Shown one piece after another: positions 17,552 through 24,573 of a stretch of 64,000 nucleotides of DNA (position 1 is the first letter of the stretch; each line of letters starts with the position of its first letter). Origin of the DNA: Thermoleophilia bacterium (lineage in GTDB: Bacteria > Actinomycetota > Thermoleophilia > UBA2241); assembly GCA_041393415.1 (NCBI GenBank), contig JAWKKE010000004.1:62001-126000 (forward strand), written 5' to 3'. A model generated the notes under the pieces. It did no database searches. It was given only the letters and a program-made list of their open reading frames with translations, and was not told the origin of the DNA. The position numbers and the translations under genes were made by a program.

Positions 17552-18077
17552 TGTGCCGATCCCCCTCCTCGCGGCCGCCGTCGGCGGCCTGCTGCATACG
17601 CTCGTCGTCGCCCTTCATCGCGGACATCGGCGGCTCGAGCCGAGCGAGCTCCCGCTGGAACTCGGCGACGGTCTCAAACTGCCGGTAGACCGAAGCGAAC
17701 CGCACGTAGGCGACCTTGTCGATTTCGCGGAGATGACGCAGGGCGCCCTCTCCCACCATCTGTGTCGTGACGACTCGACCGGGCACGCGCCGCAGATCGT
17801 TCTCGATCTCGTCCACGACGCGCTCCAGACGTTCGAGTGGAATGCCGCGCTTCTCCGTCGCACGCAGGAGCCCGTTGAGCAATTTCTGGCGAGCGAAGAC
17901 CTCCTCGCTCCCGTCGCGCTTGCGCACCACGAGCGGCACCTCCTCGATGCGCTCGTAGGTCGTATAGCGCCGCTCGCAACCGAGGCACTCGCGGCGGCGC
18001 CGTATGGCGTCGCCGGCCTCGGAGTCGCGGGAGTCGACGACTCGGCTGTCTTCGCTGTTGCAGAAGGGACAACGCAC
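17544..18077 (-). CDS. nrdR: Transcriptional repressor NrdR
   Basis: The 177-residue repressor of ribonucleotide reductase genes has the N-terminal zinc ribbon (CPFC, then [12 protein letters not shown]) and the ATP-cone domain ([20 protein letters not shown]). I choose the GTG at 18077, giving the canonical M-R-C-P-F-C start, because GGAGG lies six bases upstream; longer starts at 18092 or 18131 would add a non-family extension. The C-terminal ~25 residues past the ATP-cone are hydrophilic and variable. NrdR senses ATP/dATP and binds paired boxes; two candidates are present upstream of this gene. Confidence 0.96.
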   Translation of the reverse strand: MRCPFCNSEDSRVVDSRDSEAGDAIRRRRECLGCERRYTTYERIEEVPLVVRKRDGSEEVFARQKLLNGLLRATEKRGIPLERLERVVDEIENDLRRVPGRVVTTQMVGEGALRHLREIDKVAYVRFASVYRQFETVAEFQRELARLEPPMSAMKGDDERMQQAADGGREEGDRHNG

Positions 18078-18094
18078 CGGGGACCTCCGCATCC

Positions 18095-18143
18095 ACAACA
18101 TCTTGTGTGTCCATAACCCAGAGCACCACACTATAGAGTAGTG
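18095..18143 (-). promoter_or_regulatory. Pair of NrdR-box-like sites upstream of nrdR-nrdJ
   Basis: Read on the minus strand, CACTACTCTATAGTGT (18143-18128) and ACACACAAGATGTTGT (18110-18095) are two 16-base imperfect palindromes separated by 17 bases, so the centres are 33 bases apart. Known NrdR boxes are 16-base palindromes with ACAC/GTGT ends whose centres lie about three helical turns apart. They lie 18-66 bases before the nrdR start codon, which suits autorepression. Confidence 0.6.
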
Positions 18144-18296
18144 CTCGGACGGATCAAGCGCGTTTGGCGATGCCTCGCAGGCATCCAGGCTCGGAAGTGC
18201 CTCACGGTAAGGTAAAACCTTAGAGTCTGCCCCGAGATGCCTTGCTCAGGCCGTGCTCACGTCTGCTCCCGCGGTCGAGACGCGCCTCCGGCCCCC

Positions 18297-18324
18297 ACAC
18301 CTCCGCGGCGCGCCGCGGAGGTGT
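18297..18324. repeat. Perfect 28-bp palindrome in the leader of the mannosyltransferase gene
   Basis: The half-site ACACCTCCGCGGCG (18297-18310) is followed immediately by its exact reverse complement (18311-18324), leaving no spacer. It ends 21 bases before the ATG of the glycosyltransferase gene. It could be an operator or an RNA hairpin; no T-run follows. Confidence 0.9.
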
Positions 18325-18345
18325 TCGAAAGGTATACTTGCCGGC

Positions 18346-19077
18346 ATGAATATCATCGTGCTGCCGACGTACAACGAGCGCGACAACCTTCGCCCTGCCC
18401 TCGCCCGCATTCGCGACGTCGCCGACCGGCGCGGACTCCAACTGCACACGCTCATCGTCGACGACAACTCGCCGGACGGCACCGGCGAACTCGCCGACCG
18501 CCTGGCCGCAGAGATCCCCGATACCTCGGTCCTGCATAGAGCAGGCAAGGAGGGCCTGGGGCGCGCCTACATCGCCGGCTTCCGCGAAGCCCTGGCGCGC
18601 GGGGCCGACCGCATCTTCGAGATGGACGCCGACCTCAGCCACGACGCCGCCTACTTGCCGGGCTTCCTGCGCCTCATCGATCAGGGCGCCGACCTCGTCC
18701 TCGGTTCGCGCTACGTGCCCGGAGGAGGTGTTCGCAACTGGGGCCTATCGCGCAAGGTCATCAGCCGCGGCGGTTGCCTCTACGCCCAGTGCATCCTCGG
18801 CCTGCCGTACCACGACCTCACCGGCGGCTATAAGTGCTTCCGCCGCCGCGTGCTCGAATCGATCGACCTCGACAGCATCGACACCGCGGGGTACGGCTTC
18901 CAGATCGAGATGACCTATCGCGCCCATCAACTCGGATTCAAGATCGCGGAGCTGCCGATCATCTTCGTAGACCGAGCCGCGGGCACGTCCAAGATGAGCA
19001 ACGATATCGTTGTCGAAGCGATGCTGAACGTGTGGAAGCTCCGCTTCAGCCAAGCTCCACGCCGCCGCGAGGCGTGA
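18346..19077 (+). CDS. Polyprenol monophosphomannose synthase (DPM1/Ppm1-type GT2)
   Basis: The 243-residue family 2 glycosyltransferase transfers mannose from GDP-mannose to a polyprenyl phosphate on the inner face of the membrane, feeding lipoglycan or protein mannosylation. Motifs are PTYNERDNL at the start, DDNSPDGTG, the metal-binding EMDADLSHD, and the downstream GGYKCFRRRVLE region. There is no C-terminal membrane domain, as in DPM1-type single-domain enzymes. The ATG at 18346 agrees with the family start although the ribosome site (AAAGG) is rather distant. The next gene overlaps by four bases. Confidence 0.92.
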   Translation: MNIIVLPTYNERDNLRPALARIRDVADRRGLQLHTLIVDDNSPDGTGELADRLAAEIPDTSVLHRAGKEGLGRAYIAGFREALARGADRIFEMDADLSHDAAYLPGFLRLIDQGADLVLGSRYVPGGGVRNWGLSRKVISRGGCLYAQCILGLPYHDLTGGYKCFRRRVLESIDLDSIDTAGYGFQIEMTYRAHQLGFKIAELPIIFVDRAAGTSKMSNDIVVEAMLNVWKLRFSQAPRRREA

Positions 19078-20198
19078 GCGCCGCCGAGAAAGCCCGCATC
19101 CTGGCCATCGACGTCGGCGCCGGTACCACCGACGTCTTGCTCACCCAGCCGGGCGAACCACTGGAGAACGCCGTCAAACTGGTGGTGCCGTCGCGCACTC
19201 GCGTGGTGGCCGCCGAAATCGACGAGGCGACGGCTCGCGGCCGCGCCGTCGCCTTCGACGGACCCACCATGGGAGGCGGCGCCTGCGCCGCCGCCATGAA
19301 GCGACACGTCGCCGCCGGTCTGCCTTTTCTGGCCACGCCGGAGGCGGCCCTCACGTTCGCCGACGACCTCGAGCGCGTGCGCGCGGACGGCGTGACCGTG
19401 GTGCCTGAAATCGAGATCATCCCGCGGCTCGGCGCTCTGTCACAAAGCAGCGTCGTGATTCGCAGCGGCGACCTCGGCCTCGCAACGTTCGCGCAGGCGC
19501 TCACCCTGCTCGGCGTCGATGCCTCGTGCGTCGACGCCGTAGCCATCGCGGCGCAGGATCACGGCTTCAGCCCGAGTCGGTCGAACCGCGTCGTCCGCTT
19601 CGCCCTCTGGGAGGCCGCCATCGCCGCGCGCCGGCACCTCAACGAGCTCTTCTATGCACCAGCCGAGATTCCCGCAGATCTCACACGCCTGCAAGCTGTC
19701 GCACGCCAGGCGCAAAGCCTCGCCCACGGCATGCCGGTCCTCGTTGCCGATACAGGCCCAGCAGCTCTCTATGGCGCCCTCCCCAACAACATCGACAACG
19801 CCGTTCTCGTCAACATCGGCAATGGTCACACATTCTGTGTCGTCGCTCTTGAGCGACGCTTCACCGGCGTCTTCGAGCACCACACCAGCTGCCTGACTCG
19901 CGACCGTCTCGAGGAGTACTTGCGACGCTTCCTCAAGGGCCGCCTGACGACCGAGGAAGTGCTCGCCGACGGCGGACACGGAGCCATGCTGGATTCCGGC
20001 GCCGTCGCCAGCGTGACCGAGCTGCCGATCCTCGTCACCGGGCCGCGCCGCGAGCTCCTGCGAGGCACAACCCTCGCAGCCGAGTTTGCGGCCCCACATG
20101 GCGACATGATGCTCACCGGGTGCTTCGGCCTGCGGCGCGCCGTCCTCGACCGCTTCGGCGCGCAGTTGCCACCGTCGGAGAGGCCATCCCACCAGTAG
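19074..20198 (+). CDS. DUF1786 family ASKHA-like protein
   Basis: The 374-residue protein begins ILAIDVGAGTTDVLL, a phosphate-1-like motif of the actin/hsp70/sugar-kinase fold, and continues with NAVKLVVPSRT and a second glycine-rich strand VLVNIGNGHTFCVVAL. This matches DUF1786, a conserved family of unknown function sometimes labelled as pyruvate-formate-lyase-activating-enzyme related without proof. Start is GTG at 19074, overlapping the glycosyltransferase stop by four bases. It may hydrolyse or bind ATP; the partner is unknown. The following gene encodes a TusA-like protein 51 bases on. Confidence 0.75.
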   Translation: MSAAEKARILAIDVGAGTTDVLLTQPGEPLENAVKLVVPSRTRVVAAEIDEATARGRAVAFDGPTMGGGACAAAMKRHVAAGLPFLATPEAALTFADDLERVRADGVTVVPEIEIIPRLGALSQSSVVIRSGDLGLATFAQALTLLGVDASCVDAVAIAAQDHGFSPSRSNRVVRFALWEAAIAARRHLNELFYAPAEIPADLTRLQAVARQAQSLAHGMPVLVADTGPAALYGALPNNIDNAVLVNIGNGHTFCVVALERRFTGVFEHHTSCLTRDRLEEYLRRFLKGRLTTEEVLADGGHGAMLDSGAVASVTELPILVTGPRRELLRGTTLAAEFAAPHGDMMLTGCFGLRRAVLDRFGAQLPPSERPSHQ

Positions 20199-20249
20199 TA
20201 GTAGTCGCCGCGCGCACTCCGCCCAACGGCGACAGCAAGGACAACGGCT

Positions 20250-20534
20250 GTGAACGACATCCGCGACCAGGAACCCACGCAACCCGACCGATCCCACGCC
20301 GCTCCGCCGCACGCCGACCGCGTCCTCGACGCCAGCGGCCTCGCCTGTCCCATGCCGCTCCTCAAGGCGCACAAGGCACTCCAGGAACTGGCCAGCGGCC
20401 AGGTGCTGCAGGTCGTCACCACCGATCCGAGCTCCGCGAACGACATGAGGGCATGGATGAACAAGAGCGGCCACACGCTGGTCGCGCAGAACTGCGCAAG
20501 ACTGCCTTACGTCTTCTACATCAGGAAGGAGTAG
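20250..20534 (+). CDS. TusA/SirA-like sulfurtransferase
   Basis: The 94-residue protein has the compact TusA fold with the signature DASGLACPMPLLKAHKAL, whose Cys carries persulfide sulfur, and the second strand VLQVVTTDPSSANDMRAW. TusA-like proteins relay sulfur for tRNA thiolation, molybdenum cofactor or other thio-cofactors. A ~25-residue hydrophilic extension precedes the domain. Start is GTG at 20250. A DsrE or rhodanese partner is not encoded nearby, so the pathway is open. It ends facing the macro-domain gene. Confidence 0.9.
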   Translation: MNDIRDQEPTQPDRSHAAPPHADRVLDASGLACPMPLLKAHKALQELASGQVLQVVTTDPSSANDMRAWMNKSGHTLVAQNCARLPYVFYIRKE

Positions 20535-20551
20535 AGGACGCGCAGGCTATT

Positions 20552-21088
20552 CTACGGCCGCTCGATGCCGATGAAGGCGTGCGTGAACGCGGCCTTCGTC
20601 ACCGCATCGTAGGCGCAGAAGACGATCAGCCGCAGCCGCGACTTCGGATGCTCGCTGAGGTAACGGACGGTCTCGGCGAGCATGAGACGAGCGCATTCGT
20701 ACACCGGGAAGCCTCCGACCCCAGTGCCAAAGGCGGGCATCGCCAGCGACCGTAGCTTGTGGCGCTCAGCTGCAGCCAGCGCGTTGTAGGTCGCCGTCTT
20801 GATCGCCTCGCCGCTCGTCTGCAAGTCGACCCCCATGACCACGGCGTGAAGAACGTGTTTGGCCGGCAGAGCGTGACCGCCCGTCACAACGACGGCGCCG
20901 ATCTCCACAGGGCCCTGTCGCATGGCCTCCTGCTCGATGATCTCACCACCGACGTGCTTGATCGCCCCGGCCACGCCGGCCCCCATCCAGAGCTCGCTGT
21001 TGGCGGCGTTGGCGATCGCATCGAGGTGCAGCGTCGTGATATCGCCCGCGAAGATCTCGAGAGCGGTCTTACCGACAGACGTCTTCAT
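20552..21088 (-). CDS. Macro domain (ADP-ribose-1''-phosphate processing) protein
   Basis: The 178-residue protein is a stand-alone macro domain that binds or hydrolyses ADP-ribose derivatives such as O-acetyl-ADP-ribose or protein-linked ADP-ribose. Characteristic segments are GDITTLHLDAIANAANSEL, GAGVAGAIKHVGG and the second loop MPAFGTGVGGFP. Length and layout match the bacterial YmdB/TTHA0132-like group. It is a monocistronic gene convergent with tusA. The exact substrate cannot be told from sequence. Confidence 0.92.
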   Translation of the reverse strand: MKTSVGKTALEIFAGDITTLHLDAIANAANSELWMGAGVAGAIKHVGGEIIEQEAMRQGPVEIGAVVVTGGHALPAKHVLHAVVMGVDLQTSGEAIKTATYNALAAAERHKLRSLAMPAFGTGVGGFPVYECARLMLAETVRYLSEHPKSRLRLIVFCAYDAVTKAAFTHAFIGIERP

Positions 21089-21201
21089 CGTCCTCCCAGC
21101 TCGCTGGTGACTCTCGCTGTCGCGATTATAGCCGTCCGGGCGCGACGCACGTGACGCGTCTCTTGTGCCCGCCTTGCCTTTGCGGCGAGAATGGGCATGC
21201 T

Positions 21202-22533
21202 GTGAATCGTTCTCACTCCAACCTCATCGATGCACTCCTGATCGCCGCGGTGGTCTTCCTCGGCCTGGCCTTGTCGATGTCGCTGGTCATCCCCGGCCTG
21301 CCCGGTTGGGCTTTGTACCTCTCGCTCGGCGGCCTTGCCGGCGTCGCCATGGCGCTCACCGTCGCCCGCTTCGTCACGCGCCCGGATCGCCTGCGCGCGC
21401 TGCAGAGCCATCGCATCCTCGTGATCGCGGACGAAAGCCTCGCTCACCTACGCCGCGGCCTGAGCGAGGAGACGGCCCAAGAGGTCTGCCGCATCGTCCT
21501 CGCGCATACCGATGCGGCCGCAGTCGCGATCACCGACACGAACGAGATCCTCGGCTTCGCCGGTATCGGAGAAGACCACCATCTCGTGGGTAGCCCCATC
21601 CTCACCGCAGCCACCCGCGAAGCGCTAGAGACGGACCAGCTGAGCGTCTTGCGCACTCGCGAGGAAATCGACTGTCCCAACCGCGATTGCCTGTTGCGCG
21701 CGGGCATCGTGGTTCCGCTGCACATACGCAAACGCCCGGCGGGCAGCCTCAAGTTCTACTACACCACCCCGCGACTCCTGAATGAGACGCAACTCGCCAT
21801 GGCCGAGGGACTCGCGCATCTGCTCTCCACACAGCTCGACATCGGCGAGCTGGACCATCAGACGGCGCTCGCTTGCAGCATGGAGCTCAAGGCCCTACAG
21901 GCGCAGATCAATCCCCATTTCCTCTTCAACACGATCAACACGATCGCCAGCCTCATCCGCACCGACCCTCCACAGGCACGCGAGCTGTTGCGCGAATTCG
22001 CGAGCTTCTACCGTCGAACCCTCGAGATGGACGACGACCTCATCACGCTCGAGCAGGAACTGGAGTATGCGCGCTCCTACTTCCTCTTCGAGCGCGCCCG
22101 TTTCGGCGAGCGCGTGCAGCTCAGCGTCGCCGCCGACGCAGCGCACCTCAACCTCCTCGTCCCCGCCTTCATCCTGCAGCCCCTGGTCGAGAACGCAGTT
22201 CAGCACGGGATGACCGCCGAGGCTCCACTGCACGTGGCGCTCACGACCAGCGTCGATCGTGATCTCGCCCTGCTCAGCGTCACCGACGACGGCGCCGGGA
22301 TGAGCGAGGAGGATCTCGAACGCATTCTCGAGCCCGGCTTCGGCAGGGGCAACGGCATCGCGCTCAAGAACGTGCACGACCGACTGCGCGGGCATTTTGG
22401 GCCCGGTTCGGGCATCTCTGCCTCGAGTCGCCTCGGACAGGGCACCACAGTGACGTGCGTCATCGTTCGCCCTCGCGAAGACCAAGACCAGCGCACCATC
22501 ACGCCGACCCTGGCAGGCCTACCGGTAGGATGA
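21202..22533 (+). CDS. LytS-type sensor histidine kinase
   Basis: The 443-residue kinase pairs with the LytTR regulator that starts 30 bases downstream. It has two N-terminal membrane helices (about residues 8-50), a GAF-like domain (DAAAVAITDTNEILGFAGIGEDHH), the His_kinase motif LQAQINPHFLFNTINTI with the phospho-acceptor His, and an HATPase domain (LQPLVENAVQHGM, DDGAGMS, GNGIALKNVHDRL). I choose GTG at 21202; the longer start at 21151 would add a Cys-rich stretch unlike the family. The GAF region has CPNRDC near residue 155, which might be redox or metal sensitive. Confidence 0.93.
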   Translation: MNRSHSNLIDALLIAAVVFLGLALSMSLVIPGLPGWALYLSLGGLAGVAMALTVARFVTRPDRLRALQSHRILVIADESLAHLRRGLSEETAQEVCRIVLAHTDAAAVAITDTNEILGFAGIGEDHHLVGSPILTAATREALETDQLSVLRTREEIDCPNRDCLLRAGIVVPLHIRKRPAGSLKFYYTTPRLLNETQLAMAEGLAHLLSTQLDIGELDHQTALACSMELKALQAQINPHFLFNTINTIASLIRTDPPQARELLREFASFYRRTLEMDDDLITLEQELEYARSYFLFERARFGERVQLSVAADAAHLNLLVPAFILQPLVENAVQHGMTAEAPLHVALTTSVDRDLALLSVTDDGAGMSEEDLERILEPGFGRGNGIALKNVHDRLRGHFGPGSGISASSRLGQGTTVTCVIVRPREDQDQRTITPTLAGLPVG

Positions 22534-22563
22534 GACACAGACCGTGAGCATTGGGAGGGCAGA

Positions 22564-23382
22564 ATGAGCGCACCAGCACCCATTAAGGCGCTCGTCGTCG
22601 ACGACGAGGCCCCGGCGCGCTCCGAGCTCCGCTACATGCTCGAGCAGGCGGGCGGAGTCGAGGTCGTCGGCGAGGCCGGCAGCGCCAGCGAGGCGCGTCA
22701 GCTCATCGCTGCGATCGAGTACGATCTCGTCTTTCTCGACATCGAGATGCCCGGACTCAGCGGCCTCGACCTTGCGGCCGCGCTGGCGACCAGCGAGCGG
22801 AGCCCGGCCGTAGTCTTCGTCACGGCCTACGGCGAGCATGCACTACGAGCCTTCGACGTGGCGGCGACCGACTACATCGTCAAGCCCGTCAGCCTGCAAC
22901 GGCTGCGCCAGGCGCTGGCGCGCGTCGATGCCGGCCGCACTCAGCCGCGCGCGCCGGCACTCGAGGCGCCCACGGCAAGCGCGGCCGACGGCGGTGAGGC
23001 CGCGCGCGCCGACAGCGCGACCGCCGGCTCCCCAGAGGCCGGTGCGCGCATCGAGCGCATCCCCGTGGAGAAGGGAGGCCGCACGCTCCTCATCCCGGCG
23101 GAAGAGATCCTTTACGTCGAGGCTCACGACGACTACTCCCGCGTCCACACGGTCGACGGTCGCTTCCTCTCGGCGCTGTCGCTGACAACCCTCGAGGAAC
23201 GTCTCGAGGCGCTCGGCTTCTTTCGCGTCCACCGCAGCTACCTCGTCGCCCTCGGTCGCGTTCGCGAGGTTCTGCCGATGTACGGCGGCACACTCGTGCT
23301 GCGCCTGAGCGACGACGCAGGCACGCAGATCCCCGTCTCACGACGGCGCGCCGCGGCCTGCAAGCGGGCTCTGGGCATGTGA
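22564..23382 (+). CDS. LytTR-family response regulator
   Basis: The 272-residue regulator has a receiver domain (phospho-acceptor D59 in LVFLDIEMPG, K107-area in YIVKPVS) and a C-terminal LytTR DNA-binding domain (IPAEEILYVEAHDDYSRVHT, FFRVHRSYLVAL), linked by an Ala-rich spacer. The ATG follows GGGAGGGCAG. With the adjacent LytS-type kinase it forms a complete system. The downstream usp-DUF485-actP cluster is the natural candidate target, as LytS/LytTR pairs often lie beside the transporters they control; this is inference. Confidence 0.95.
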   Translation: MSAPAPIKALVVDDEAPARSELRYMLEQAGGVEVVGEAGSASEARQLIAAIEYDLVFLDIEMPGLSGLDLAAALATSERSPAVVFVTAYGEHALRAFDVAATDYIVKPVSLQRLRQALARVDAGRTQPRAPALEAPTASAADGGEAARADSATAGSPEAGARIERIPVEKGGRTLLIPAEEILYVEAHDDYSRVHTVDGRFLSALSLTTLEERLEALGFFRVHRSYLVALGRVREVLPMYGGTLVLRLSDDAGTQIPVSRRRAAACKRALGM

Positions 23383-23392
23383 CACGGGCGAG

Positions 23393-23457
23393 TCGCCGAT
23401 GAACGGGCGGGCGGCCGCGTATCGCCGCTGAACGGTAGCTAGACGCCGCTCAACCCG
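23393..23457 (+). promoter_or_regulatory. Three CGCCG-(A/C)T-(G/C)AAC direct repeats downstream of the LytTR gene
   Basis: TCGCCGATGAACGG (23393-23406), TCGCCGCTGAACGG (23422-23435) and the related CGCCGCTCAACCC (23444-23456) point the same way. The last two start 21 bases apart, the two-helical-turn spacing typical of LytTR sites. They lie ~200 bases before the universal stress/symporter cluster. Binding by the adjacent regulator is inference. Confidence 0.4.
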
Positions 23458-23639
23458 GCGAGATATGACGTCGCGACCGCTCGCCGCCCACCCGTAGACG
23501 ATGCCGCCCGCCCTCCTCAGTCCTCCACCCACCGAGTCACTCTCCTCGTTCCGGCGTTTGTTCATTACCGTGCGATGCACAGGAGTATGGCTGCCCCACC
23601 GGCAGCCGACGAATCGTCCCCGGGGGAGAGGTGGTACGT

Positions 23640-24137
23640 ATGGTCAAACTCGTCGTAACGGGCGCCGCGGAGGATGTGAATCTCGCAGATATCGGCGAGT
23701 TACAGCACAGCATCCATCGCATCTTGCTGCCGACCGACGGCTCAGAACCGGCCGTGAAGGCAACACAGTACGCGGTCATGCTCGCCAAGCTCTTTGAGGC
23801 GTCGATCTCCGCGATCTACGTCGACACGGGACTCGAGGACGTCGAGCTCCCAGACGAACTCCTCGCCGATGACGACTTCGAGGGTGTGCATCCGTCGGCG
23901 AAGGGCCTGATCGTCGCGTATCGCATCGCGCACGCCAACGGCGTCGATTGTTCGATCGATGTCGTGCGCGGCGGCGTCGCCAAGCGCATCGTCGCAACGG
24001 CGGAATCCGTCGGCGCAGGCATGATCGTCCTCGGCGACACGGGAAGGACAGGGCTCAAGCGCATTGCCCTGGGCTCTGTCGCCGAGGCAGTCGTCAAGGC
24101 GGCCGAAATCCCAGTACTCGTCATCAAGGCCGACTGA
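23640..24137 (+). CDS. Universal stress protein (UspA) family
   Basis: The 165-residue protein has one Usp domain: HRILLPTDGSEPAVKAT at the start and the ATP-binding GDTGRTGLKRIALGSVAEAVV motif near the end (G-2x-G-9x-G-(S/T) type). The ATG at 23640 is chosen over a GTG nine bases upstream because GGGGGAGAGG is then properly spaced. About 18 residues precede the domain. It lies 13 bases upstream of the DUF485 gene, so it is cotranscribed with the symporter. Usp proteins often modulate transporters encoded beside them. Confidence 0.92.
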   Translation: MVKLVVTGAAEDVNLADIGELQHSIHRILLPTDGSEPAVKATQYAVMLAKLFEASISAIYVDTGLEDVELPDELLADDDFEGVHPSAKGLIVAYRIAHANGVDCSIDVVRGGVAKRIVATAESVGAGMIVLGDTGRTGLKRIALGSVAEAVVKAAEIPVLVIKAD

Positions 24138-24150
24138 GAAAGGAGGAACC

Positions 24151-24573
24151 GTGGCGAATTCAGCATCACAGCCCAATCTCGAACCGGCCGACGCCACCGT
24201 CGAAACCTCGGCACAGCACGCGAGACACGGTGAGCACGTCGACACCATCGAGAACGTTAACCAGGTGTTCCTCAGGCAGCGGCGCTTGAGCTTCAGCTTC
24301 GGCGCCGTGTTCTTCGCCGTCACCCTCCTGATCCCGGCATTCACGATCTGGTGGCCCTGGTGGTGGGACGTCACATTCTGGGGCGGCTTCACGATGAACT
24401 ACTTCATCGTCTCTCTGCTCTACTTCGTGTTCCTCTGGGTGATGGCCTGGGTCTACTCCGCCATGGCCGACAAGCTGGACGAGAAGCTGGCGCACATGGA
24501 CACGGAAGAAGAGCAGAATCTCGATATCGAGCGCATCAGAGAGGCTGCCACGGATGAGGGGAGCGGCTCGTGA
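24151..24573 (+). CDS. DUF485 family small membrane subunit of a solute:sodium symporter
   Basis: This 140-residue protein has two membrane helices (FFAVTLLIPAFTIWWPW and YFIVSLLYFVFLWVMAWVYS) ending in the ADKLDEKL motif typical of DUF485/YjcH proteins that accompany ActP. A ~45-residue hydrophilic N-terminus and an acidic C-terminus flank the pair. The GTG start has AGGAGG at good spacing, and the stop overlaps the actP start by four bases. It probably assists assembly or activity of the symporter. Confidence 0.85.
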   Translation: MANSASQPNLEPADATVETSAQHARHGEHVDTIENVNQVFLRQRRLSFSFGAVFFAVTLLIPAFTIWWPWWWDVTFWGGFTMNYFIVSLLYFVFLWVMAWVYSAMADKLDEKLAHMDTEEEQNLDIERIREAATDEGSGS

